A stretch of DNA of 64,000 bases from Acinetobacter genomosp. 15BJ (GCF_000400715.1 NZ_KE007350.1:166016-230015); one strand, 5' to 3'; counted from the first letter of the stretch, positions 42,494 through 52,023 are shown. Translations and numbers: made by a program. The notes: a model not told the origin generated them from the letters alone.

Positions 42494-43188
42494 AAGCGGT
42501 TTTATTTGATCTAGATGGCACATTAATTGACACTGCCGCAGACTTTATTCGTATCATTCAACAAATGTGTCGTGATGAACAACGCCCTGTGGTTGATGCT
42601 GATACCATTCGTACACAAGTATCGGAAGGTGCTCGTGCCATGGTGAAGTTGGTTTATCCTGAATTAGAGGTCACAGACCCCGTGTTTTTGGCACATCGCC
42701 AACGTTTTTTAGATGTATATGGTGACAATATTGTGGTCGATACCGACCTGTTTGTCGGCATGTACCCATTACTTGAAGAACTGGAAGCACATCAAATTCC
42801 ATGGGGAATTGTCACCAATAAGCCTCGTGGTCTAAGTGAGTCTCTTTTGGCAAAATTGGATCTGACTGAACGTTGTGCAGTCTTGGTTTGCCCAGAAGAT
42901 GTCAGCAAAACCAAACCAGATCCAGAACCGATGTATTTGGCTGCAAAGCAACTCGAGCTTGATGCGAAAGAGATTATCTATGTCGGTGATCATCCACGAG
43001 ATATTGACGCAGGTCGTCATGCCGATATGTATACCATTTTGGCTGCTTACGGTTATTTGCCAGTCGAATCCCGCGATGATCTTGCTGCTTGGCAAGCCGA
43101 TGCCATTATTCAAACCATTCCTGAACTGCATCAGCTGATCAAACAGAAAATCACTGTATTGTCAGAAAATCAGGGTATGATGAATTAA
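42490..43188 (+). CDS. mupP: HAD phosphatase, probable N-acetylmuramic acid 6-phosphate phosphatase
   Basis: HAD-superfamily phosphatase of 232 residues: motif I LFDLDGTLIDTAADF at residues 5-19, motif II IVTNKPRG near 102, motif III Lys in KTKPDPEPM near 138, motif IV YVGDHPRDIDAGRHA near 162. It resembles Gph, but the ubiG-mupP-yciK order is that of Pseudomonas MupP, which makes N-acetylmuramic acid in peptidoglycan recycling. MupP is the better call on context; Gph (phosphoglycolate phosphatase) is the alternative. Confidence 0.85.
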   Translation: MKAVLFDLDGTLIDTAADFIRIIQQMCRDEQRPVVDADTIRTQVSEGARAMVKLVYPELEVTDPVFLAHRQRFLDVYGDNIVVDTDLFVGMYPLLEELEAHQIPWGIVTNKPRGLSESLLAKLDLTERCAVLVCPEDVSKTKPDPEPMYLAAKQLELDAKEIIYVGDHPRDIDAGRHADMYTILAAYGYLPVESRDDLAAWQADAIIQTIPELHQLIKQKITVLSENQGMMN

Positions 43189-43218
43189 ATTTTTAAGATA
43201 AGAATAGGAGGCATAACA

Positions 43219-43965
43219 ATGAAATACTCAGAATATCAACCTCGTCCAGATTTATTGAAAGATCGTATTATCCTGATCACAGGTGCTGGTGATGGGATTG
43301 GTCGTGCTGCTGCGATGAGTTATGCCCTACATGGTGCAACCGTTGTATTACATGGTCGCACCTTGAATAAACTTGAAGTGATCTATGATGAAATTGAAGG
43401 CTTAGGCGCACCACAACCTGCTATTTTGCCGCTACAACTGTCAACGGCATCAACCCATGATTATGAACTGTTGGTGAGCACGCTAGAGCAACAATTCGGC
43501 CGTTTGGATGGTATCCTGCATAACGCAGGCATGCTCGGTGATCGGGTTGAACTGGCACATTATCCTGTCGATGTTTGGGATGATGTACTCGCAGTAAATT
43601 TGCGTGCACCGTTTGCCCTCACTCAAGCCTTGTTGCCTTTATTAGAGAAATCTGAACATGCCTCGGTGGTGTTTACCAGTTCGAGTGTTGGCCGTGAAGC
43701 ACGTGCGCTTTGGGGTGCCTATTCAGTGTCTAAAGTGGGCACTGAAGCCATGAGCAAAATCTTTGCGGCAGAAAATACCTATCCAAACATTCGTTTTAAC
43801 TGCATCAATCCAGGTGGTACGCGTACAGCTATGCGAGCGAAAGCCTACCCAGAGGAAGATCCAAAAGTGCTCCCAACTCCAGATAGTATTATGCCCGCCT
43901 ATCTGTACCTCATGGGCGATGACAGTTTAGATATGAATGGCCAAAGTATTGACGCTCAAGCTTAA
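43219..43965 (+). CDS. yciK: SDR-family oxidoreductase YciK
   Basis: Short-chain dehydrogenase of 248 residues with unknown physiological substrate. Rossmann motif LITGAGDGIGRAAAM near residue 19, LHNAGML near 95, catalytic Ser in FTSSSVGREARALWGAYSVSKVG near 148 and YxxxK (YSVSK) near 163. AGGAGG lies 7 nt upstream of the ATG. Third gene of the ubiG-mupP-yciK cluster. Confidence 0.92.
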   Translation: MKYSEYQPRPDLLKDRIILITGAGDGIGRAAAMSYALHGATVVLHGRTLNKLEVIYDEIEGLGAPQPAILPLQLSTASTHDYELLVSTLEQQFGRLDGILHNAGMLGDRVELAHYPVDVWDDVLAVNLRAPFALTQALLPLLEKSEHASVVFTSSSVGREARALWGAYSVSKVGTEAMSKIFAAENTYPNIRFNCINPGGTRTAMRAKAYPEEDPKVLPTPDSIMPAYLYLMGDDSLDMNGQSIDAQA

Positions 43966-44146
43966 TTTCATCCTTACAATAATTCTAAATAACATTGGAC
44001 ACTGACCTTAAAACTGCTTTTTTCAGAGAAATGTGTGAAAAATCTTCATTGTTTTAAAGGAATAATGAATCGATCTTCACAGTTTCTCTGCATTTTTAAC
44101 GTACAGTAGTTCACATGAGAGACATCCGAAGTCCATAAGGTGCATC

Positions 44147-44530
44147 ATGAAAAAATTTTTCATTATCTTGGTTTTAGGTTCGACAACCCTGTTCAGTAGC
44201 CTGGGGACTTTTGCAGGTCCACATGATCGCGATGATGATTCGCGTGGTGGCGGCTGGCAAAATGGTCGTGGCTTTGATCGTCCAGATGGTGAAAATCGTC
44301 AACGTGAACGTCGCATGCGTGAAGAGCGTGGTGTCGAACGTTTAAAACAGCATCGTTGGCAGGAAGGCTATGTGATGCCACAGCACTATCGCGGTAACGG
44401 TTATAAAGTCGACTATAAAGACAGTAATCTGCCTCGCCCAGGGCGTAACGAACAGTGGTACAAGATCAATAACGACTATATTTTAGTCAATTCCGATGAT
44501 AACAGCATTATCCGAATCATGGGCTTCTAG
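44147..44530 (+). CDS. RcnB-family periplasmic protein
   Basis: 127 residues with a Sec signal peptide (MKKFFIILVLGSTTLFSSLGTFA) and a charged His/Asp/Arg-rich middle (GPHDRDDDSRGGG..., about 24-65), which may bind metal or act as a flexible linker. The C-terminal QHYRGNGYKVDYKDSNLPRP...QWYKINNDYILVNSDDNSIIRIM matches the RcnB/YohN fold. Link to nickel or cobalt homeostasis is known only for E. coli RcnB; here the function is open. Single gene with AAGGTG upstream. Confidence 0.8.
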   Translation: MKKFFIILVLGSTTLFSSLGTFAGPHDRDDDSRGGGWQNGRGFDRPDGENRQRERRMREERGVERLKQHRWQEGYVMPQHYRGNGYKVDYKDSNLPRPGRNEQWYKINNDYILVNSDDNSIIRIMGF

Positions 44531-44642
44531 GTCCTTTTTACTGGTTCAGCAGAATTAAAGTTGAATCATTGCTTTAGGAATAGATTTATCTTTTGATTTT
44601 TTTCGTTAGAATCAGAGCAAGTGCTGCATATCTGAGATCCAC

Positions 44643-45998
44643 ATGGCGAAGCAAATGACTGAAAATTCACATAGTACAACAAAAGATTATGTGCATTGGT
44701 TTCGCCACTCCGCACCTTATATCAATGCACACCGTGATAAAACCTTTGTGCTGATGTTCTCTGGTGAAGCAGTTCAACACGAAAATTTCCAACACATCAT
44801 CCATGATATTGCCCTATTACACTCTTTAGGAATTCGGTTAATTTTGGTCTATGGTGCACGTCCACAGATCAATCAAAATCTGCTTGAACGCAATATTGAA
44901 ACGCCATTCCATCAAAGCCGTCGCATTACCACACGCGAATCCTTACGCGGTGTCATGAATGCGGTGGGTTCCATTCGTCTAGAAATTGAAGCCCTCCTCT
45001 CCATGGGTTTGGCGAACTCACCGATGTATGGTGCTCGCATTGATGTCGTCTCTGGCAATTTTGTCACGGCAAAACCGTATGGAATTCGCGATGGCATCGA
45101 CTTCCAACTGACAGGTGAAGTCCGTTCCATTGATACCGATGCCATCCAACGTCATTTAGACAATCACAATATTGTTTTGCTTGGACCAACAGGTTATTCA
45201 ACCACAGGTGAAGTATTTAATTTACTGGCTGAAGATGTGGCAACTAAAACAGCGACGGCCTTAAAAGCAGATAAACTGATCTTCTTGGGTGAAAAACAAG
45301 GCTTGATGAATGAACAACAACAGTTATTACGTGAATTAAGTCCACGCCAGCTTGAACCCTATATTCAACAAAACCAACAACAATACCCAGAATTTTCCTT
45401 ACACCTCAAACAAGCGCAACAAGCCTCTTTATCTGGCGTACATCGCGTACATTTGATTTCATATGCTTATGACGGCGCACTGATTGAAGAACTATTTACT
45501 CGCGATGGTATTGGTACCTTGATCACCGATGCCCACTATGAAGAAGTGCGTATTGCCAATATTCACGATGTTGGTGGCTTGATTAATCTGCTGCGTCCGC
45601 TGGAACAGGAAGGAATTCTGGTGTATCGCTCTCGCGAACGTCTTGAAAGTGAAATTGAACATTTTGCAGTGATTGAACGCGACGGTATGATTTTGGCTTG
45701 TGCAGCGCTGTACCCGATACCTGTAGGATCAGATGAAATTCGTTCTGCTGAAATTGCCTGTGTCGCAGTGGATTCAAGCTATCGAAAATCCAATCGTGGT
45801 AGCCAGATTTTGCAATTCTTGGAAAGCAGAGCCAAACAGCAAGGGATTCAGCGACTGTTTGTGCTGACCACCCGAACCGCACACTGGTTCTTAGAGCAAG
45901 GCTTTAGTCCTGCCAGCGTAGATGATTTACCTAATGCGCGCCAAGCACTGTATAACTATCAACGTAACTCTCTCGTCTTTAAAAAAGCATTGTCGTAA
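44643..45998 (+). CDS. argA: N-acetylglutamate synthase
   Basis: First step of arginine biosynthesis: acetylates glutamate with acetyl-CoA. 451 residues with two domains: an amino-acid-kinase-like N-terminal domain (LVYGARPQINQNLLERN near residue 77; VLLGPTGYSTTGEVFNLLAED near 180), used for arginine feedback, and a C-terminal GNAT domain (ACAALYPIPVGSDEIRSAEIACVAV near 350, then YRKSNRGSQILQFLE near 380). A weak start is used with little Shine-Dalgarno. Full length. Confidence 0.95.
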   Translation: MAKQMTENSHSTTKDYVHWFRHSAPYINAHRDKTFVLMFSGEAVQHENFQHIIHDIALLHSLGIRLILVYGARPQINQNLLERNIETPFHQSRRITTRESLRGVMNAVGSIRLEIEALLSMGLANSPMYGARIDVVSGNFVTAKPYGIRDGIDFQLTGEVRSIDTDAIQRHLDNHNIVLLGPTGYSTTGEVFNLLAEDVATKTATALKADKLIFLGEKQGLMNEQQQLLRELSPRQLEPYIQQNQQQYPEFSLHLKQAQQASLSGVHRVHLISYAYDGALIEELFTRDGIGTLITDAHYEEVRIANIHDVGGLINLLRPLEQEGILVYRSRERLESEIEHFAVIERDGMILACAALYPIPVGSDEIRSAEIACVAVDSSYRKSNRGSQILQFLESRAKQQGIQRLFVLTTRTAHWFLEQGFSPASVDDLPNARQALYNYQRNSLVFKKALS

Positions 45999-46313
45999 GC
46001 GCAACGCATACAAAAGGAGATATTTTTATTTTTGATAAAGATATCTCCGCTTCATCATTATCTCTGCTTAAGGGAGTATGAAGAATAAATTCACCAAACT
46101 ATAAAATAAAAATAATATAATTAAAAACAATAATTTATTCAAAAAAATCCATTCAACACTTATTCAACCCATAGATAAGATTATGCAATTTTCTATTTTG
46201 CACTTTTCAGCATAAGCAAAGCCCGATTACTTATTTTTTATGCAATAAAAAAAGTTTTAGTTTAGTTGCTCATCTTATTTAAATCTTTTGATTTGTCGGG
46301 GAGCACAACCAAC
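45999..46313. other. Intergenic region between argA and ssuA, with a hairpin
   Basis: About 315 bp. GGAGATAT (46016-46023) can pair with ATATCTCC (46041-46048), a possible argA terminator though the T run is poor. The rest is AT-rich and must carry the promoter of the sulfonate operon; no consensus CysB or Cbl site can be picked out by eye. Confidence 0.45.
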
Positions 46314-47306
46314 ATGACCATTTCAATCCATCGTTCATGGGCAACATATAGCATCATCGCAGCAAGTCTTGCCAGTCTGATGAGTGTTGCAGGTTGTGCA
46401 AAAAAACCAGAGCAGCAAGAGACAACAAAACAAGAAACCACAACATTAAATATCGGCTTTCAAAAGTATGGCATCCTGCCGATTCTCAAAGCAAAAGGTG
46501 AATTAGAAAAAAATCTTGCTGCTCAAGGTGTCAATGTTAAGTGGGTTGAATTCCCTGCAGGCCCACAACTGTTAGAAGGTTTAAATGTCGGCAGTGTGGT
46601 CTTTGGTGAGGCAGGTGAAGCACCACCGATCTTTGCTCAAGCAGCCAATCCGAACTTGGTATATGTCGCCAACCAACCGCCTGCACCCAAGGCCGAAGCA
46701 TTGATCGTGCAGAAAGACTCGCCGATTCAGTCGATCCAAGATCTGAAAGGTAAACGTGTTGCGCTGAATAAAGGCTCCAATGTTCATTACCTCTTACTCA
46801 AACTATTAGAAGCAAACAATCTCAGCTTAAACGATATTCAACCTGTTTACCTGCCACCGTCAGATGCACGCGCAGCATTTGAAAAAGGTGCAGTAGATGC
46901 TTGGGTGATCTGGGACCCATTCTTTGCCGCAGCAGAACATCAGATTCATGCCCGTGTGATCGCTACAGGCGAACACTTAGTCAGCAATCATCAATTCTAT
47001 TTGGCCGACCGCCAATTTGCTGAAAGTCATCCTCAGGTTTTAACGACCTTGGTCACCACACTCAATCAAACTACGGATTGGGTCAAAGCACATCCGGATG
47101 ATGCAGCTAAATTGCTGGAAAAGCCGACGGGGCTTGAGTTTAATGTCTTAAAAAGTTCCATTTCACGCATGGGCTTCGGGGTTCAACCGATTTCTGAAAA
47201 AGTCGCAACAGAGCAGCAATACGTCGCCGATGCCTTCTTTGCGCAGAAACTGATTCCGAAGCAGCTTGTGATCCAAGATGCCGTATTAAAGAACGATGTT
47301 AAATAA
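46314..47306 (+). CDS. ssuA: Alkanesulfonate ABC transporter substrate-binding lipoprotein (first copy)
   Basis: Binding protein of a sulfonate importer. 330 residues from the ATG at 46314; the signal ends in a lipobox VAGC (Cys at about residue 27) although a stretch ahead of it is rather long. The domain carries LNIGFQKYGILPILKAKGELE near residue 45, EFPAGPQLLEGLNVGSVVFGEAGEAPPIFAQAA near 78, and DAWVIWDPFFAAAE near 200, as in SsuA/TauA/AtsR proteins. First gene of ssuA-ssuA2-ssuD-ssuC-ssuB. Its neighbour is a clear paralogue. Confidence 0.9.
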   Translation: MTISIHRSWATYSIIAASLASLMSVAGCAKKPEQQETTKQETTTLNIGFQKYGILPILKAKGELEKNLAAQGVNVKWVEFPAGPQLLEGLNVGSVVFGEAGEAPPIFAQAANPNLVYVANQPPAPKAEALIVQKDSPIQSIQDLKGKRVALNKGSNVHYLLLKLLEANNLSLNDIQPVYLPPSDARAAFEKGAVDAWVIWDPFFAAAEHQIHARVIATGEHLVSNHQFYLADRQFAESHPQVLTTLVTTLNQTTDWVKAHPDDAAKLLEKPTGLEFNVLKSSISRMGFGVQPISEKVATEQQYVADAFFAQKLIPKQLVIQDAVLKNDVK

Positions 47307-47318
47307 TTGAGGATCATC

Positions 47319-48305
47319 ATGAAGTTGCTATCTAAAGTTTCTGTTTTGGGGTTGCTGATCTCTACATTTTCACTGAGTGGTTGCCAGAAGCCAGAGCAGA
47401 GTACGGAGAAGACAACTTCAGCAACTGAAAATACGGCTGTCAAAACCCTATCCATTGGCTTTCAGAAATCCTCCCTCAATTTATTAGTTGCCAAACAACA
47501 AAAGCTATTTGAGCAAGAATTTCCGAATGCCAAAATTGAATGGCGAGAATTTCCAGCAGGGCCACAAATGCTTGAAGCTCTTGCCGTTGGTGCAGTCGAT
47601 TTTGGTTATGTCGGCAATACGCCACCCATCTTTGCGCAAGCCGCAGCTAAACCATTGAGCTATGTGGCTTATGAAGTGGTTGCACCAACAGGCCAAGCTA
47701 TTTTGGTACATGCCAACGATAAAATCAGCACCCTTCAAGACTTAAAAGGCAAACGTGTCGCAGTTCAAAAAGGCTCCAGTGCACACGAACTACTCGCCAA
47801 AACCCTGCAAAAAGCAGGGCTATCTTGGCAAGACATTCAACCGATTTGGTTACCTCCTGCCGATGCACGCGCAGCTTTTGACAAACAGGCCGTTGATGCG
47901 TGGGCAATTTGGGAACCCTACTTAGGTACAGCAGAACTGCAAGGCCATACCAAAACCTTGGTCGATGGCTCTGCTTTTCCAACCACTTATTCTTTTTATA
48001 TTGGTAATCCTGATTTTATTCAAAAGCATCCTGATTCTGCACCAAAGCTGATTAAGAGCATCAACATTGCGGATCAGTGGATTGTGCAGCACCAAGATCA
48101 GGCACTACAGATTTACGCACAAAGTACGGGGCTGAGCCTTCCTGTGGCGCAACGTGTTTTAGACAAACGACCAAAACCATCGCCTGTGCACATCCTCACA
48201 GCTGAGGTCATACAGAGTCAGCAACAAATCGCCGATTTATTTAAACAAGAGCAACTCATTCCTGTGCAAATCGATATTCAGCACAGTGTCTGGTCTGCCC
48301 AATAA
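47319..48305 (+). CDS. ssuA: Alkanesulfonate ABC transporter substrate-binding lipoprotein (second copy)
   Basis: Paralogue of the preceding gene, sharing the same block order: LSIGFQKSSLNLLVAKQQKLFE, EFPAGPQMLEALAVGAVDFGYVGNTPPIFAQAA and DAWAIWEPYLGTAE. 328 residues from the ATG at 47319, with TTGAGGATC just upstream. The signal peptide ends in a lipobox LSGC. Two binding proteins feeding one permease suggests a wider range of sulfonates. Notable differences near the pocket: GEAGEAPP in copy one versus GYVGNTPP here, the latter being the usual form. Confidence 0.9.
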   Translation: MKLLSKVSVLGLLISTFSLSGCQKPEQSTEKTTSATENTAVKTLSIGFQKSSLNLLVAKQQKLFEQEFPNAKIEWREFPAGPQMLEALAVGAVDFGYVGNTPPIFAQAAAKPLSYVAYEVVAPTGQAILVHANDKISTLQDLKGKRVAVQKGSSAHELLAKTLQKAGLSWQDIQPIWLPPADARAAFDKQAVDAWAIWEPYLGTAELQGHTKTLVDGSAFPTTYSFYIGNPDFIQKHPDSAPKLIKSINIADQWIVQHQDQALQIYAQSTGLSLPVAQRVLDKRPKPSPVHILTAEVIQSQQQIADLFKQEQLIPVQIDIQHSVWSAQ

Positions 48306-48337
48306 ACATTGATTTCATTTTCATAAGGAACATCGAC

Positions 48338-49513
48338 ATGAATATTTTCTGGTTTATCCCCACTCATGGTGACAGTCGTTATTTAGGCACCAGCAAGGGC
48401 GCTCGTCAGGTCGATCATGCTTATATGAAACAGATTGCAGTTGCCGTGGATAATCTGGGTTATGCAGGCGTACTCATTCCAACAGGACGCTCTTGTGAAG
48501 ATCCTTGGATTACGGCAGCCAGTTTAATTGATGCAACCACCCAGCTTAAGTTTTTAGTCGCACTTCGTCCTGGGCTGACCACACCAGCACTTGCTGCACG
48601 CATGGCAGCAACTTTTGATCGTCTCTCTAATGGCCGTATCCTGCTCAACCTTGTCACAGGTGGTGATGAACAGGAATTAAAAGGTGATGGACTCTATGAG
48701 GACCACAGTACCCGTTATCAAACTGCTTCTGAATATGTCAAAATCTGGCGCGAAATTCTCACTCGCTCACATACGGGTGAACCGTTTAGCTTTCACGGCG
48801 AACGTCTCAGTGTGGATGATGCAAAACTACTCTATCCACCCGTCCAAAAACCTTATCCACCACTTTGGTTCGGTGGCTCATCAGAGGCCGCAACTGAGTT
48901 GGCAGCGGAGCAAGTTGATACCTATTTGACTTGGGGTGAACCTCCTGCTGCGGTAAAAGAGAAAATTGAACACCTCCGCGCAAAAGCCGCAGCCAAAGGC
49001 CGTACTCTGAATTATGGCATTCGCTTACACGTGATTGTACGCGAGACCAATGAACAGGCTTGGGCCGCTGCAGATGAACTGATTCAATACCTAGATGATG
49101 CAACCATTGCCGCAGCACAGAAAAAATTTGCGCAAATGGATTCGGTCGGTCAGCAACGTATGGCTGCACTGCATGGCGGACGTAAAGATCAATTGGAAGT
49201 TTCTCCAAACTTATGGGCAGGCATTGGCCTAGTTCGTGGCGGTGCGGGTACTGCATTAGTTGGCGATCCTGAAACCGTCGCCGCACGTATTCAAGAATAT
49301 GCAGACTTGGGGATTGATACCTTTATTTTCTCAGGTTACCCACATTTGGAAGAGTCGATCCGTTTTGCCGAACTGGTGTTCCCATTATTGCCGCTCAAAA
49401 CACGTGAAAAACTGGCACAACCGCATTTAACTGGGCCTTTCGGAGAAATCATTGCCAATAACTATGTCCCTGAGACCAAGGAAGCTAAAGCCTTGATCAA
49501 GGAGGGCGCATGA
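48338..49513 (+). CDS. ssuD: FMNH2-dependent alkanesulfonate monooxygenase
   Basis: Bacterial-luciferase-family enzyme that desulfonates alkanesulfonates to aldehydes and sulfite. 391 residues, the usual SsuD length. N-terminal MNIFWFIPTHGDSRYLGTSKGAR, LVALRPGLTTPALAARMAATFDRLSNGR near residue 68 (split in two), NLVTGGDEQELKGDG near 105, and HPHL-like FSGYPHLEESIRFAE near 330 are all typical. Needs an FMN reductase (SsuE); none is in this operon. Overlaps ssuC by 4 bp. Confidence 0.96.
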   Translation: MNIFWFIPTHGDSRYLGTSKGARQVDHAYMKQIAVAVDNLGYAGVLIPTGRSCEDPWITAASLIDATTQLKFLVALRPGLTTPALAARMAATFDRLSNGRILLNLVTGGDEQELKGDGLYEDHSTRYQTASEYVKIWREILTRSHTGEPFSFHGERLSVDDAKLLYPPVQKPYPPLWFGGSSEAATELAAEQVDTYLTWGEPPAAVKEKIEHLRAKAAAKGRTLNYGIRLHVIVRETNEQAWAAADELIQYLDDATIAAAQKKFAQMDSVGQQRMAALHGGRKDQLEVSPNLWAGIGLVRGGAGTALVGDPETVAARIQEYADLGIDTFIFSGYPHLEESIRFAELVFPLLPLKTREKLAQPHLTGPFGEIIANNYVPETKEAKALIKEGA

Positions 49514-50313
49514 GTACAAAACCTTTTTTGAATGATGTTTCACGTGGAACACAAAAAATAGGCAAAGGTCTGCTACCGTGGTTGTTTCCAATTTTACTGA
49601 TTTTTATTTGGCAAGCGGCTTCAAGTTCAGGTGTATTGCAAAGCAGAGTATTACCTGCCCCAACCGCTGTCGTGAGTGCCTTCTGGCACTTACTGATCAG
49701 TGGTGAACTTTGGCAACATGTCAAAGTCAGTGCAGGTCGTGCCTTACTCGGTTTACTGGTTGGTGGTGGTTTAGGTCTGATTTTAGGGTTATTAAATGGT
49801 TCATCCCGTATTGCATCGACTTTACTGGATACCACCTTACAAATGATCCGCAACATCCCTGCACTGGCCCTGATTCCACTGGTGATTTTATGGTTTGGGA
49901 TTGATGAAACTGCCAAGCTTTTTTTAGTCGCTATCGGTGTGTTTTTCCCAATGTACATCAACACCTATCACGGTATTCGTTCGGTCGATCCACAACTGAT
50001 CGAGATGGGTAAAAGTTACGGACTCAATCGTTGGCAACTCTATAAAGACATTATTTTACCTGGTGCGATGCCCTCGATTTTAGTTGGGCTACGTTTCTCT
50101 TTAGGTCTGGTTTGGGTACTGCTGATCGTCGCAGAAACCATTTCTGCACAAGCAGGAATTGGTTATATGACCATGAATGCACGAGAGTTTTTACAAACAG
50201 ATATCGTCTTGGTGGGTATTTTGCTGTATGCCCTGCTCGGAAAATTAGCAGATGTATTGGCTCAAGTGTTGGAACGTTATCTACTGCGCTGGCATGCAGG
50301 TTATCAAAAATAA
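49510..50313 (+). CDS. ssuC: Alkanesulfonate ABC transporter permease
   Basis: Inner-membrane permease of 267 residues with about six membrane helices. The binding-protein-dependent transport signature is visible as EMGKSYGLNRWQLYKDIILPGAMPSILVGLR (EAA loop, near residue 165, in parts EMGKSYGLNRW and LPGAMPSIL). Overlaps ssuD by 4 bp; ssuB follows after 13 bp. Confidence 0.94.
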   Translation: MSTKPFLNDVSRGTQKIGKGLLPWLFPILLIFIWQAASSSGVLQSRVLPAPTAVVSAFWHLLISGELWQHVKVSAGRALLGLLVGGGLGLILGLLNGSSRIASTLLDTTLQMIRNIPALALIPLVILWFGIDETAKLFLVAIGVFFPMYINTYHGIRSVDPQLIEMGKSYGLNRWQLYKDIILPGAMPSILVGLRFSLGLVWVLLIVAETISAQAGIGYMTMNAREFLQTDIVLVGILLYALLGKLADVLAQVLERYLLRWHAGYQK

Positions 50314-50326
50314 TAAGGACATAAAG

Positions 50327-51127
50327 ATGAGTAACTTAAATTTAAACTTCTACGATAACAACCTGATTCAGCCCGTTGCTGAACCAGAAACCATAACCTC
50401 GCCAGACAATGGTGCTCATATTCTGATTGAGCAACTGTATAAATTTTATGGTGAAGTCAAAGTCCTTGAAGACCTTGATCTGAACATTCAAGCGGGTGAG
50501 TTTGTTGCCATCGTTGGCCGTAGCGGCTGTGGTAAAAGCACCCTGCTCCGTTTGATTGCCCAACTCGAAAAAGCCAGTTATGGCGAAATCAAGTTCCAAT
50601 CCGCTCGCAATTTCCGTGAAGGCATTACCAACCACGATATTCGTGTCATGTTCCAAGATCCACGCCTGTTACCATGGAAAAGTATTATACAAAACGTACA
50701 ATTGGGTTTGCCTAAAAATCAGCATCAGCTTGCAGAAGCATTGCTAGAAAAAGTCGGGCTAAAAGACAAGGCGACGCAATGGCCAGCTCAGCTCTCAGGT
50801 GGACAACGCCAACGCGCTGCGCTTGCACGGGCGCTTTCCCATACACCCCGTATTTTGTTGTTAGATGAACCACTCGGCGCTTTAGATGCACTGACCCGTT
50901 TGGAAATGCAGAACCTGATTGAGCGCCTTTGGAAAGAACAAGGCTTTACCGCCATCTTGGTTACGCATGATGTTAGTGAAGCTGTGCAATTGGCTGATCG
51001 AATTATTCTTTTGGATCAGGGGCATATCGCCCATAGTTTTCAGGTCAATCTACCACGACCACGTAAAAAAAGTATTGCATTCGCTCAACTGGAGCAACAA
51101 GTCCTCGATGCGGTTTTAGCCACCTAA
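50327..51127 (+). CDS. ssuB: Alkanesulfonate ABC transporter ATP-binding protein
   Basis: ATPase of the sulfonate importer, 266 residues from the ATG at 50327 with AAGGAC...AAAG upstream. An earlier open frame from 50252 overlaps ssuC and is not used. Walker A GRSGCGKSTLLRL near residue 64, Q-loop FQDPRLLPWK near 110, signature LSGGQRQRAALARAL near 150, Walker B ILLLDEPLGALD near 172 and the switch His in VTHDVSEAV near 205 are intact. Last gene of the ssu operon. Confidence 0.95.
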   Translation: MSNLNLNFYDNNLIQPVAEPETITSPDNGAHILIEQLYKFYGEVKVLEDLDLNIQAGEFVAIVGRSGCGKSTLLRLIAQLEKASYGEIKFQSARNFREGITNHDIRVMFQDPRLLPWKSIIQNVQLGLPKNQHQLAEALLEKVGLKDKATQWPAQLSGGQRQRAALARALSHTPRILLLDEPLGALDALTRLEMQNLIERLWKEQGFTAILVTHDVSEAVQLADRIILLDQGHIAHSFQVNLPRPRKKSIAFAQLEQQVLDAVLAT

Positions 51128-51336
51128 AGCCGCATTAATTTGCACTAAAATGTGACCAAAATAATAAAAATATAGTGCTCTTTCCTCCTGATCAGAAAAA
51201 AATTATTTACAAAATATGTATGCATTTTTTTAGATTTCAATAATTATCAAATACATCGTTTGCATTGGCCTAAAAAGTATATTTTTTTCGATAAAAAATT
51301 TTTGCAATTGTGCACAAATCCGACAATTTATCTTAC

Positions 51337-51351
51337 AATGTCAATGACATT
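51337..51351. promoter_or_regulatory. Candidate autoregulatory operator upstream of the RutR-like gene
   Basis: AATGTCAATGACATT is a perfect 7-bp inverted repeat with a one-base centre, 19 bp ahead of the chosen start. A possible ATG at 51338 lies inside it, one reason to prefer the start at 51371. A second short palindrome TTGTGCACAA is at 51308-51317. Confidence 0.5.
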
Positions 51352-51370
51352 TTTTGAATCAAGCTCGCAG

Positions 51371-51982
51371 ATGGAACAGAAGAAAAGTACACAAAAGCGC
51401 AATCAACTGCTGAATGCTGCCCTAGATGTTTTTTCCGTCTATGGGTTTAGTGGTGCCAGTCTGGATGAGATTGCACAACTTGCAAATATGCATAAATCGA
51501 ATATTTTCTATTACTATGAAAATAAAGAATCGCTTTATGTCGAAGTGCTCACCACTGTATTGCAAAAGTGGCTTGCACCCTTACAAACCTTAGAGTCTGA
51601 GCTTGAGCCTACTGAAGCACTCACTCACTATTTGATTCAAAAAATTGAAAGCTCACGTGATCAGCCAAAAGCCTCTCGTTTATTTGCACTCGAAATCATT
51701 CAAGGTGCCCCGCATATTTTACCAATCTTAAAGGGCCCTTTGAAAAAGCTATTTAAGCGTAAAACCAAGGTGATTCAAACTTGGCAAGAACAAGGCAAAT
51801 TGTCGGCAGAGGTCGACCCAGAATTATTGATTCTCAACATTTGGGCCATCACTCAAAACTATGCTGATTTTTCAACGCAAATAGAAATGGTCACAGGTAA
51901 AACATTACGCAACCGTAGCATGTTTCAACGCACCATCGAACATACTATTCATGTAATGTTATACGGCGTATTGCCACGTTAA
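51371..51982 (+). CDS. TetR-family regulator, RutR-like
   Basis: About 203 residues from the ATG at 51371 (starts at 51338 and 51260 are also open; none has a strong Shine-Dalgarno). HTH: ASLDEIAQLANMHKSNIFYYYENKESLYVEVLT at about 27-60. The C-terminal domain follows E. coli RutR closely (SRDQPKASRLFALEIIQGAP; ITQNYADFSTQIEMVTGKTL). In E. coli RutR responds to uracil and thymine and controls rut and pyrimidine genes. No rut genes are nearby, so the target here is unclear; it might control the upstream ssu operon or itself. Confidence 0.82.
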   Translation: MEQKKSTQKRNQLLNAALDVFSVYGFSGASLDEIAQLANMHKSNIFYYYENKESLYVEVLTTVLQKWLAPLQTLESELEPTEALTHYLIQKIESSRDQPKASRLFALEIIQGAPHILPILKGPLKKLFKRKTKVIQTWQEQGKLSAEVDPELLILNIWAITQNYADFSTQIEMVTGKTLRNRSMFQRTIEHTIHVMLYGVLPR

Positions 51983-52023
51983 ATTTTCTTTAAAAGCCTT
52001 AATTTTATCGATTGAAATACACT

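Noticed and set aside
49497..49964. 155-codon minus-strand frame inside ssuC
   Set aside because: Antisense shadow of the permease gene.
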